From Spirochaetales bacterium (GTDB taxonomy: Bacteria > Spirochaetota > Spirochaetia > JC444 > Marispirochaetaceae): a stretch of DNA of 39,342 bases. Below the pieces are notes generated by a model that was not told where the DNA came from, searched no databases, and saw only the letters and a list, made by a program, of their open reading frames with translations. Positions within the stretch are counted from its first letter, which is position 1. Each line of letters begins with the position of its first letter. The stretch covers positions 1 through 39,342 of the forward strand of contig JAFGQL010000069.1 in NCBI GenBank assembly GCA_016935695.1, given 5' to 3'. Made by a program: the position numbers and the translations under genes. Positions 14,985-22,672 of the stretch are shown here, one piece after another.

Positions 14985-17474
14985 CTACATCTTTGGTTCT
15001 GGAAGCAAAACAACAAACTCAACCCGTCGGTTTTTCCACCACACACGGCGGTCGCTTACCGACGCGATGGGATTGGTACCGCCATAAGCCTTATAGGACA
15101 GTTTGTCCGCCGGAAAACCCAGCTTTACAAGGGCATTGAACACTGTTTCCGCCCGTTTTACGGTGAGAGGCTGAAGAACCGCCTCCTCCCTGTCCTCCCT
15201 GGGACCGCCGCGGTAGATGTTCAGGGCGTGGCCTTCCAGTCCGAGGGAATACTCAGGATACCGTTTGATCAGCTCAACCACCTTTTTAAGGCTTTCCATA
15301 TTCCGTTTGTGCATGGCTTCACCGGCCGAGTCCAGGGTGTGCTTGTACGCACCGAATATGATGTTGGGCACCATAAGATAGTATTTACCGTCCCGGAACA
15401 CAATCAGGATATCAATAGGCATGGACTCTTCATACAGGGACTGGTTGCCTCCCGCATCGGTCACGTTCAGCCTGACAGTGTAGGTATCATCATCGGAAGC
15501 CTTTGCAGGATCATCCATTTCCCCGTTCCATGCAATCTGGCCCGTGGGATCGCCGGTGCCGACATAACTGCGCACAACCTCGCCTTTACTGTTGAGGATA
15601 TCCAGTTCCCAGTCCGTGACTTCGGTTTCCTCCTCTACAGCAATAGTGACAAACATGTCCCCGGACAGTCCTGCGTCTGTCTCTGCGAAGGGGGTTGCCA
15701 CAACCTTTACAGAAAGCCGGGGCGGCGTATTGTCGAGGGTGAAGCGTTCGGATACGGTCTGTATCACATCGCCCTTTTCGTACACAGTCTTCAGACGGAC
15801 GGTATAAAAACCTTCGGGGGCGTTTTCGTCGCCGCGTTCAGGATTGAGGGTTCCGTCCCAGAAAATGGTGTCCGGCAGTTCACCCTGGCCGGTATAGACC
15901 TTCACAGATTCTTCATTTTCGTCTTCGACGGTCAATACCCAGCGACTTACCTCTCCGGTAATCTGAGCCTCTACTGCCACAGGCAGTACATCATCCAGCC
16001 CGTCGCCGTTGGGGGAAAAACCGGCGGGAACCGTCAACAGAATGCCGGTATAACGGTTGTCCACCCGGACCGGAAGAACCCTCGAAGCGATCGAGTTCCC
16101 CGCAAGATCGGTAAACACCGCGCTTGCGTAATAGGTTCCGTCGGGAACCAGGGCGCCGTCGGCATCCCGGCCGTCCCAGCGTACCAATGTGGCAGTCATG
16201 GTGGAATCGGTGGTCAATACAGTCTGCCCGTTCTCATCTTTCAGCTCGCCGTACCATTCAACCTGTTCGCTTGCTCTCATGGATACATCGCAGACATCCT
16301 GCTGTCCGTCGCCGTTAGGGGAGAAAATACGGTCATAGGTGGCAGTAACCGAAGGCGGCGTTGTGTCGATCTGTATGCGCGTCTGGGCAACACCCCTGTA
16401 GCCGTTTTCATACTGGACACTGAGGGAAAGGGTGTAGAAACCTTCAGGAAGCGGTTCGCCTTCGTCAGTAAAACCGGTCAGGGTATAGGAAGAAGGTGCC
16501 GGGCCTTTTCCGTCGGCACTGATGTGTACAGTCATGCGATCGTTCACAAAACTGCCGGACCAGTACACAACCTGATCTGCATCCTCCAGTTCAGAGGTGA
16601 CTGTCGCGGTATCTTTCACACCGTCGCGGTTAGGGCTGAAATTGGGGTTGTCGACATGAAGGAACATTTTTGGCGTCGCGGCATCAAGTTCAATCCCGCT
16701 GAGGGTGAATCCCTCATACACATTACCGGCAAGATCGGTACATGATAAACGATACTCATACACACCGTCGGGAGCCTTGGTTTTTGCATCGTTCGTCCCG
16801 TCCCACAACAGATCGGCAAGGGCTTCATTTTCCCAGCTGAAGGTTTTAACCACGGCTCCTGTTTCATCCAGAATTTCGCCTTTCCATAATGCTTCAACAG
16901 AACCTTCCTGCTGGACAATGAATACCTCGGCCACATCATCGCCGTTTGGCGAAAAGAGGGTATCGGAAGGGGCTTCGATCACGGCCTCGGGAGCCTTGGT
17001 ATCTACAATGAAATCGTCTACCGCGAGTTCCTGGCGGTTTTTCGATGAATCAACAACGTACACCCGCACATTGTACACACCGTCGTCCACAAGATTTCCG
17101 TCAGGACCTGTCCCGTCCCAGGACACCTCACGTTCCATGGTGAAGAGTTTGTAACCGCTGAACAGGGACGCGAAAAACCCGATATCCGACTTTTCCGTTT
17201 CCGTCACTTCCCGGACAATGCTGCCGTCGGGTGCAATAATCTGAAGACCGTAAAGGGGGACATACCCTTCTTTGGATTTGACATGAATGTTTACCGTAAA
17301 TGACAAGGTTGCCGCGTCCTGAACACCGTCGCCATTGGGTGAAATATACTGGGTACCCGAAGATACAGGAGGGATTTCCGGGACTTCTTTATTTCCGCCC
17401 GCGAAAAGCATTCCACAGGATACAAGAAAAAAAAGCGCTACCAATGCACTTCTGATGAATGAACTACCTTTCAT
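14985..17474 (-). CDS. Exported SPNGDG-repeat protein with OmpA-like C-terminus
   Basis: 829-residue envelope protein. The N-terminus has a positively charged, hydrophobic signal with LVSC (Cys20 region), a plausible spirochaetal lipobox; cleavage after LFA would be the alternative. Five modules begin with an SPNGDG-like calcium-loop motif (YISPNGDGVQD, LFSPNGDDVAE, NFSPNRDGVKD, IFSPNGDGQQD, GFSPNGDGLDD), each followed by an FlgD/Ig-like beta domain with W-DG and DGxYxVR patterns. The last ~115 residues resemble OmpA peptidoglycan-binding domains (LGLEGHALN, LSYKAYGGTNP, NRRVEFVV). It likely links the outer membrane or periplasm to peptidoglycan and projects a rod of Ig-like domains. A -10 TATAAT at 17561-17566 and a GAGG ribosome site precede it. 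Confidence 0.88.
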   Translation of the reverse strand: MKGSSFIRSALVALFFLVSCGMLFAGGNKEVPEIPPVSSGTQYISPNGDGVQDAATLSFTVNIHVKSKEGYVPLYGLQIIAPDGSIVREVTETEKSDIGFFASLFSGYKLFTMEREVSWDGTGPDGNLVDDGVYNVRVYVVDSSKNRQELAVDDFIVDTKAPEAVIEAPSDTLFSPNGDDVAEVFIVQQEGSVEALWKGEILDETGAVVKTFSWENEALADLLWDGTNDAKTKAPDGVYEYRLSCTDLAGNVYEGFTLSGIELDAATPKMFLHVDNPNFSPNRDGVKDTATVTSELEDADQVVYWSGSFVNDRMTVHISADGKGPAPSSYTLTGFTDEGEPLPEGFYTLSLSVQYENGYRGVAQTRIQIDTTPPSVTATYDRIFSPNGDGQQDVCDVSMRASEQVEWYGELKDENGQTVLTTDSTMTATLVRWDGRDADGALVPDGTYYASAVFTDLAGNSIASRVLPVRVDNRYTGILLTVPAGFSPNGDGLDDVLPVAVEAQITGEVSRWVLTVEDENEESVKVYTGQGELPDTIFWDGTLNPERGDENAPEGFYTVRLKTVYEKGDVIQTVSERFTLDNTPPRLSVKVVATPFAETDAGLSGDMFVTIAVEEETEVTDWELDILNSKGEVVRSYVGTGDPTGQIAWNGEMDDPAKASDDDTYTVRLNVTDAGGNQSLYEESMPIDILIVFRDGKYYLMVPNIIFGAYKHTLDSAGEAMHKRNMESLKKVVELIKRYPEYSLGLEGHALNIYRGGPREDREEAVLQPLTVKRAETVFNALVKLGFPADKLSYKAYGGTNPIASVSDRRVWWKNRRVEFVVLLPEPKM

Positions 17475-17560
17475 AGTATTTACAACCTCACTTTCACTGT
17501 TGATCCGTATTGTGACACCGAAAAATACGCCGTTTGGCGACGGTGCCGGTAAATACGTGG

Positions 17561-17589
17561 ATTATACCCTATCTAAAGAGAATTTGCAG
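17561..17589 (-). promoter_or_regulatory. Promoter of the SPNGDG/OmpA gene
   Basis: Perfect -10 TATAAT (17566-17561) with a poor -35 (CTGCAA) 17 bp upstream. An inverted repeat GTTACA (17596-17601) / TGTAAC (17626-17631) lies immediately upstream and may help recruit or block polymerase. The leader is about 80 nt. Confidence 0.5.
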
Positions 17590-17697
17590 TAAATAGTTAC
17601 AAAAGGAGGGATTTTTACACAGGAATGTAACCGGATACTGCGGGAGAAAGCAGCGATTGACTTTTATGCCATACTGTGCAGCCCTCAGCCTGATCCG

Positions 17698-18360
17698 TTA
17701 AAACAGAATATCGCCCAGACTCGCAACCGTCGGAACAGTGTAGGTGGAGAGACGGGAAAGCCCGTCAGCTATAGCAGGTATACCATGGCTCCATACCGCG
17801 GCGGCCGAATCCACCCCTGCACTGACCGCCATTTCAATACCCGGCTTGAGATCATCTACCACCAGTATATCTTCCCGGGACACACCGTAATCTTCCATGA
17901 CACTGAACACCGGCCAGGGATTGGGTTTGTGCTTATCAATATTCCCTTCCCAGCCGATGATGCGGTCGGGGAAAAAACCGGGGACAAGGGTCTGGGCCCT
18001 GTAATGCCGTGCGATCACATCACTTTCCGAATGGGAGACTACCACGATTCTTCCGCCCCGGCTGCGGAACTCGGTAAGTATTTCCAAAAAACCGTCAAAA
18101 AACGGCGGGATATCACGGGTGGTATACGACCGCCAAATCCGGTAACACGCCCGCTCTTCTTCTTCCGACAGTTTCAGGGTTTCGGCCAGATAGCGCTGGA
18201 TACCCGGTGAATAATTGACTAAAAACCAGTCCTCCAGGGACAGGCTATCGTGTTCCCGCCCCAGCTGTTTCATCTGTTCCAGATGTGCCGGGTAATGGAT
18301 GGAAGGAGTGGAATCAACGGCAGTGTCATCGTGATCAATCAATATGCAGGAATATTTCAT
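17698..18360 (-). CDS. HAD-superfamily phosphatase (phosphoglycolate-phosphatase-like)
   Basis: Predicted small-molecule phosphohydrolase. Motif I is LIDHDDTAVDST, where the second Asp of DxD is followed by Asp-Thr instead of the usual Gly-Thr. Motif II is IVVVSHSESD, the motif III lysine lies in IDKHKPNPWP, and motif IV is ILVVDDLKPGIEMA. A helical cap lies between residues ~20 and 95. An ATG at 18375 would add five residues; the ATG at 18360 starts right at the conserved strand (MKYSCILIDHDD). Neither has a clear ribosome site, and TATGTT at 18376-18381 may be the -10. Substrate unknown. The gene follows the PfkB gene in the same direction. Confidence 0.82.
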   Translation of the reverse strand: MKYSCILIDHDDTAVDSTPSIHYPAHLEQMKQLGREHDSLSLEDWFLVNYSPGIQRYLAETLKLSEEEERACYRIWRSYTTRDIPPFFDGFLEILTEFRSRGGRIVVVSHSESDVIARHYRAQTLVPGFFPDRIIGWEGNIDKHKPNPWPVFSVMEDYGVSREDILVVDDLKPGIEMAVSAGVDSAAAVWSHGIPAIADGLSRLSTYTVPTVASLGDILF

Positions 18361-18423
18361 AACAGAAGACACCATAACATATCAGCCCCGGCTGTTCCAT
18401 TGGCTGGAATGGTATGTCCTCCA

Positions 18424-19599
18424 TCAGGCAGAAGACCCGACATCATTATAAAACGGGATCATCAATTTCCTCTTCTGCCCCGGGTATTCCTCAAAGAACG
18501 GGCCGCCTGGGTACAGACAGGCGAAGGCGCCGGCGGCAATGCCGTGAGGAACAGCCGCCCGGAGATCCAGGGCTGTTTCACCTGCCATAACCTGCAACGC
18601 CAGGGCCGAAATCACTCCTCCGGCAAAATTGTCGCCGCACCCGGTTGTGTCGCCAAGCCTGAAGGGTTCCTGTGCATGAACCCGCAGGGCCTCCCGGGAT
18701 ACCGGAAGAAATACAGGCGGAACCGGCGTGAAGCGGCCTCCTGCGGCCGCGAACCACACAGGGTTTTCGCCGTCGGTGACAATCGCGGCTCCTGCGCCTT
18801 TTCTCAAGAAATCCTTCACTGCGTCGGGGGGAGCGCTCCTGCCGCTCAGGCGCAGGGCTTCTTCCCTGTCCGTAATGATCAGATCGATGTGTCGGTAGGC
18901 TTCATCGGAATCTCCCATGGGCCAGGTACGCGACGGATCCCTGCGCTGATTAAAAAAATCGTATACAGTATGGACTATCTGCAGATTTCCGCGGGTCGTG
19001 CCCTTGTAAAGAAGGGCCGACAGGTTGGTGTGCAGACCTGGAACCAACGCGGTTCCTCCCCACACATTAATATCAGCGTCAAAAAAATCCTGCCCTAAAA
19101 AAGACGGCCCGTAAAGAGCAGCCGAACCCGACTGACCCAGAAAGGCCCGCTCACCCTTGCCTTCATTCCACGAAGGATCGGAAAAGACCCAGGTCTTCGG
19201 CGTTTCTCCCGGCAGCTCGGCGCTGCGGTAATCGACATCCGTACGGGAAAAGAACCTGCCGATCGCGGCTCCTGCAGCATCACGGCTTCTCCCGCCGAAA
19301 AAACGCACACAAACGCCGGAAGCTGAAAGCATCTGGGATGCATGAATCGCGGCAACAGCACCGGGGCCTCCAAGATTGACAACAGGAGCGCCGTACAACC
19401 GTGTTATTTCGCCAATTGTTTCGGCGACAGGTCTTCTGGTGAATGTTTCGAACACATCGGAAAACACAAGTCGGCCGGGAACGATCCCTCCGTCGTTATC
19501 CCGCTTCGATAAAAAAGGCCTGAATTCGGGACTTATGAAAACAACAGTATTGAAAATATAGTCAATGAGACAGCAGCCGGTAAAATGAACCCTCCGCAT
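18424..19599 (-). CDS. PfkB-family sugar/nucleoside kinase
   Basis: Ribokinase/PfkB-type ATP-dependent kinase. The C-terminal signature GDTTGCGDNFAGG carries catalytic Asp323 and the anion-hole glycines. The N-terminal segment VVNLGGPGAVAAIHASQM matches the substrate-binding GG region, and AIVTDGENPVWF the ATP-site strand. At 391 residues it is longer than typical ribokinases (~310), with extra sequence around residues 30-60 and 290-310. The substrate (sugar or nucleoside) is not evident. It starts 15 bp after the CsgG/TPR-like gene, so the two are probably cotranscribed, an odd pairing. Confidence 0.83.
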   Translation of the reverse strand: MRRVHFTGCCLIDYIFNTVVFISPEFRPFLSKRDNDGGIVPGRLVFSDVFETFTRRPVAETIGEITRLYGAPVVNLGGPGAVAAIHASQMLSASGVCVRFFGGRSRDAAGAAIGRFFSRTDVDYRSAELPGETPKTWVFSDPSWNEGKGERAFLGQSGSAALYGPSFLGQDFFDADINVWGGTALVPGLHTNLSALLYKGTTRGNLQIVHTVYDFFNQRRDPSRTWPMGDSDEAYRHIDLIITDREEALRLSGRSAPPDAVKDFLRKGAGAAIVTDGENPVWFAAAGGRFTPVPPVFLPVSREALRVHAQEPFRLGDTTGCGDNFAGGVISALALQVMAGETALDLRAAVPHGIAAGAFACLYPGGPFFEEYPGQKRKLMIPFYNDVGSSA

Positions 19600-19614
19600 A
19601 GAAAACCCCAGACC

Positions 19615-20799
19615 TTAAGGGGCCGCAGCCTCGACGGCATATTCATACATGTCCTCCACCGCCCAGATCATCCGGTGATCGGGATATGAAAGCATGAATT
19701 CCTCACATGCCGCCAGCAGGAGCCCGTACTGTTCCCGTTCGCGATACACCAGAAGCGGCATGTAGGCCACCTCGGAATAAAACGGATCTGTCGCCAGCGA
19801 TTCCTTCGCGAACAGGGCCCAGGAAACAATACCGTCACTGCACCAGGCCGACAGGTCCTCATCCCCAAAGTATTCGATTGCCTTGGAGGAAAGATCGTAC
19901 AGCAGGTGCTGGAGATACCAGACAGCCTGGGCTTTGGTATCACCATTCAGGACATTGGGCCTTTCCCTGTAGGTTTCCGTCACTTCTTCCACCGACGCGT
20001 AGTGGTACTTTTTCGGATTCGCGACCGCCTGGGCAAAGGTATAAAACTCAGGAGAACGTATCCGACGGCCAAGGGCCTCGACATCCGCCATCAGAGTGTT
20101 CAGTTCGCGCTGGTAACGCAGCTTTTTGAAATCCTTCAGGAACCGGTAGGCATCTTCGATACTTTTGGAAGGCTTAAGGAATGCGGGGTCTTCCTTTGCG
20201 GCACGCTGAAAATACGTGATGGCACTCGAATAATCCCCTTCATCTGCAAGACCGACACCGGTGTAGTATTCCTTCAGCGCCGTCACCGATGCGCCATACA
20301 GCTCCCGGGACGAAAAGGGCACACCCAGCCCCGCGGCGAGTTCCTTCGCGATCTTTAGCTCAAGGGCCATGAGGCTGCCAGTATCCCCGGTTGCACTTGA
20401 TGAACAAAGCACCCTTGCGCTGCCGGCATCAACTGCCCGGGCATCGATTCGGAGCATTCCGTGGTCTGAAAAATATGATCCGTACACCAGCACCCCCGCT
20501 CCAAGCATGGAACCGATCTGCGGCGCGCTCTCTTCATCAATCATGCCGCTGAGCGCAAGGGTCTGTTCCCGCAGTACATGCTCCAGAGCCTCCCGTTCCA
20601 CAAGCACAAGACCCTCGCAACCGGAAAGGTCCGAGATGAGCATGTCGGCGATACCCTTCGAAAGCCAGTCATCCGAAGGGGTGTTTCTGGTATTCTCGAA
20701 ATACAGGACCGCGAGTGACAGCTGTTCGCCGAAAAGGAAATCTCCATTGAACAACACAATGAGCAGAACGATTAAAACGGTTCTTGCAATGCAATTCAT
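19615..20799 (-). CDS. Exported CsgG/FlgO-like protein with TPR-type region
   Basis: 394 residues with an N-terminal signal segment (ARTVLIVLLIVLFNGDFLFG). Residues ~30-150 look like the CsgG/curli-type or FlgO-like fold (LAVLYFENTRNTPSDDWLSKGIADMLISDL, LVEREALEHVLREQ, GVLVYGSYF). A helical TPR-like part follows (YYTGVGLADEGDYSSAITYFQRAAKEDPAFL). The frame extends to 21150, but that would overlap the LysE-type gene and the extra residues are cysteine-rich and non-conserved-looking. The ATG at 20799 starts exactly at the signal peptide. TACAAT lies 6 bp before this ATG and there is no ribosome site. A role in the periplasm or outer membrane is likely; precise function unknown. Confidence 0.8.
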   Translation of the reverse strand: MNCIARTVLIVLLIVLFNGDFLFGEQLSLAVLYFENTRNTPSDDWLSKGIADMLISDLSGCEGLVLVEREALEHVLREQTLALSGMIDEESAPQIGSMLGAGVLVYGSYFSDHGMLRIDARAVDAGSARVLCSSSATGDTGSLMALELKIAKELAAGLGVPFSSRELYGASVTALKEYYTGVGLADEGDYSSAITYFQRAAKEDPAFLKPSKSIEDAYRFLKDFKKLRYQRELNTLMADVEALGRRIRSPEFYTFAQAVANPKKYHYASVEEVTETYRERPNVLNGDTKAQAVWYLQHLLYDLSSKAIEYFGDEDLSAWCSDGIVSWALFAKESLATDPFYSEVAYMPLLVYREREQYGLLLAACEEFMLSYPDHRMIWAVEDMYEYAVEAAAP

Positions 20800-20858
20800 G
20801 ATTCCATTGTACAACACTGGTTCGAAAAAGGAAAATTCTGCACCCAGAGAAATTTCGG

Positions 20859-21482
20859 TCAGGTTCTGAAGGCGGCCCTGAAACGGACGGCGGCATAGCC
20901 GATCAGCACCGCACCGACAAGGATATTCATCACCGGTCCTGCAATATCCGGCAGCATGGAACCTGCAACAGAAAACAAAAGGGATGCAGCCGAAAGGAAA
21001 ATGAGCGTCGACAGTCCCGCTCCCGCGCCAAACAGGATGAGACCGGACCGCGACAGTTTCAATTCGAAGGCACGGGTGGAGAACAAACCCATCCAGAAAA
21101 GGATGGTAAGGGGTGATGAAACGGTTAAGAGCACAGTATTCCTGAAGCAAATGAAAGCGGAATTCACTGTAGCGACGGGATCGGGACTACCGGTCATACT
21201 GCCTGCGCCTGCCCGTATCATCATGATACCAAACCCACACAGGACCAGCGGCCCGAAGACTGCAAGGAACTTCCTGGGCGCCGGTTTTTCGAGAACCGTG
21301 CCGATTCCGGAGATGGCCAGCCCGATGTACAGGTAATCGACCAGCACCACGCCAAACGTTCCCGCAATGGAAACAACGAGCCCGGAACGGATAGCAGCAT
21401 TCGCGATATAGAAAAATACCGGCCCGATCGCAAGCTGCAGCGCGAACCCTGTCAGGAGACCTCTCAATAATGCGGACATCAT
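20859..21482 (-). CDS. LysE/RhtB-type amino-acid exporter family protein
   Basis: 207-residue polytopic membrane protein with about six hydrophobic segments. It begins GLLTGFALQLAIGPVFFYIANAAIR, the family's N-terminal hallmark (G...GP near the first helix). Further segments are VVLVDYLYIGLAISGIG, FGPLVLCGFGIMMI, TVSSPLTILFWMGLF and a C-terminal VGAVLIGYAAVRF. The family exports amino acids or similar metabolites; the substrate here is unknown. The start is placed at the tandem ATGATG (21482/21479). Upstream codons are possible but the family sequence starts here. An extended -10 (TGG-TAGAAA, 21493-21488) lies 5 bp before it, without a ribosome site. Confidence 0.82.
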   Translation of the reverse strand: MMSALLRGLLTGFALQLAIGPVFFYIANAAIRSGLVVSIAGTFGVVLVDYLYIGLAISGIGTVLEKPAPRKFLAVFGPLVLCGFGIMMIRAGAGSMTGSPDPVATVNSAFICFRNTVLLTVSSPLTILFWMGLFSTRAFELKLSRSGLILFGAGAGLSTLIFLSAASLLFSVAGSMLPDIAGPVMNILVGAVLIGYAAVRFRAAFRT

Positions 21483-21549
21483 GTGATTTTCTACCACACA
21501 ACCGTGAACAATGCTACTGACAGATTGCCTGACCGACAAACGCCGCAAC

Positions 21550-21579
21550 TTGCACCGCGGGTTACCGCTCTGGTACTAT
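21550..21579 (+). promoter_or_regulatory. Promoter of the orphan DNA methyltransferase
   Basis: -35 TTGCAC (21550-21555), 18-bp spacer, extended -10 TGG-TACTAT (21571-21579). The -10 ends 7 bp before the GTG at 21587, again a leaderless arrangement. Confidence 0.55.
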
Positions 21580-21586
21580 TCAAACC

Positions 21587-22672
21587 GTGAACCAACCCAT
21601 GACAATCGAAAGCCGAATCTTGTTTGCATCCTCGTCACACATGACAGATATACCCGACGAAAGTGTTCAACTCGTCCTCACCTCCCCCCCCTACCCCATG
21701 ATAGAAATGTGGGACGACGCATTCTCCGCCTGGAACCCGTTGGTTTCCGTTGCCCTCAAGGAAGGAGACTCCGCCGCCGCGTATGAAGAAATGCACCGCT
21801 GCCTTGATTCCGTGTGGACAGAGTGCTCCCGCATTCTCTCCCCGGGGGGAATCGCGTGCATTAATATTGGCGACGCCACCAGAACCGCCGGGGGCTCCTT
21901 CCGGCTGTACCCCAATCATTCCCGCATCACTGCGGCTTTCGAGGCCCGGGGCTTTCACACCCTCCCCTGTATCATCTGGCGCAAACAGACCAATTCACCC
22001 ACGAAATTCATGGGCTCGGGAATGCTTCCAGCAGGGGCCTACGTGACCCTTGAGCACGAGTATATCCTTGTGTTCAGAAAGGGCGGAAAACGCTCCTTTT
22101 CCGGGGAAGAGGTTCGAAAGCGCCGGGAGAGCGCGTTTTTCTGGGAGGAGCGAAACCTGTGGTTCTCTGATCTCTGGGAGTTCAAGGGAACACGGCAGCT
22201 GATGAACCACACCGGCCGCCGGGACCGCAGCGCCGCATATCCCCTCGAACTCGCGCACCGCTTGGTGAACATGTATTCGGTCAGAGGAGATACCGTGGTC
22301 GATCCGTTTCTTGGAACCGGTACGACCCTGATCGGCTGCCTCATGAACGCCCGGCGCTGCGCCGGTTATGAGATCGACCCGGGCCTCAAACCTGTAATCG
22401 AGGATCTTGTCATCCGCGCAAGAAGCGGCCTCAACGGACTGATCGCACAACGATATGCCGATCATCTGAAGTTCATCGGAGATTACCGCAACAGGAAAGG
22501 GGACCCGAAACACCATAATTCCTTCCATGGGTTTGAGGTCATTACGAAACAGGAAACCGATCTCGTGCTCGCTTCCATTCAAGAAATCTCCCTCGGACCT
22601 GATAATACCATCCTTGCCGCGTACGAGCCATATGTCCACAAGAGCGGCCAGGGGGAACTGATGTTTTACTAG
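21587..22672 (+). CDS. Orphan site-specific DNA methyltransferase (N4/N6 type)
   Basis: Amino-group DNA methyltransferase. The catalytic motif TSPPYPMIEMWDD comes first, and the SAM-binding motif DPFLGTGTTLIGCL with YEIDP comes near residue ~240, i.e. beta-type order. TSPPY is commonest in N4-cytosine enzymes, but N6-adenine cannot be excluded. The target region lies between (residues ~100-200). A 90-residue C-terminal extension follows motif I. No restriction endonuclease, specificity subunit or Vsr gene is adjacent, so it looks like a solitary methylase. The start is GTG at 21587 or ATG at 21599; neither has a ribosome site. It ends with the stop overlapping the convergent deoB stop in a CTAG palindrome. 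Confidence 0.87.
   Translation: MNQPMTIESRILFASSSHMTDIPDESVQLVLTSPPYPMIEMWDDAFSAWNPLVSVALKEGDSAAAYEEMHRCLDSVWTECSRILSPGGIACINIGDATRTAGGSFRLYPNHSRITAAFEARGFHTLPCIIWRKQTNSPTKFMGSGMLPAGAYVTLEHEYILVFRKGGKRSFSGEEVRKRRESAFFWEERNLWFSDLWEFKGTRQLMNHTGRRDRSAAYPLELAHRLVNMYSVRGDTVVDPFLGTGTTLIGCLMNARRCAGYEIDPGLKPVIEDLVIRARSGLNGLIAQRYADHLKFIGDYRNRKGDPKHHNSFHGFEVITKQETDLVLASIQEISLGPDNTILAAYEPYVHKSGQGELMFY

Noticed and set aside
14949-16745. 598-codon open frame on the plus strand opposite the SPNGDG/OmpA gene
   Set aside because: It mirrors the minus-strand gene, which has a signal peptide, repeat motifs and promoter. The plus frame shows no family motif and no ribosome site; it is a by-product of GC-rich codon use.
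20800-21150. N-terminal extension of the CsgG-like protein
   Set aside because: The frame is open to 21150, but the extra part overlaps the LysE-type gene, is cysteine/arginine-rich and lies before the signal peptide. The ATG at 20799 fits better.
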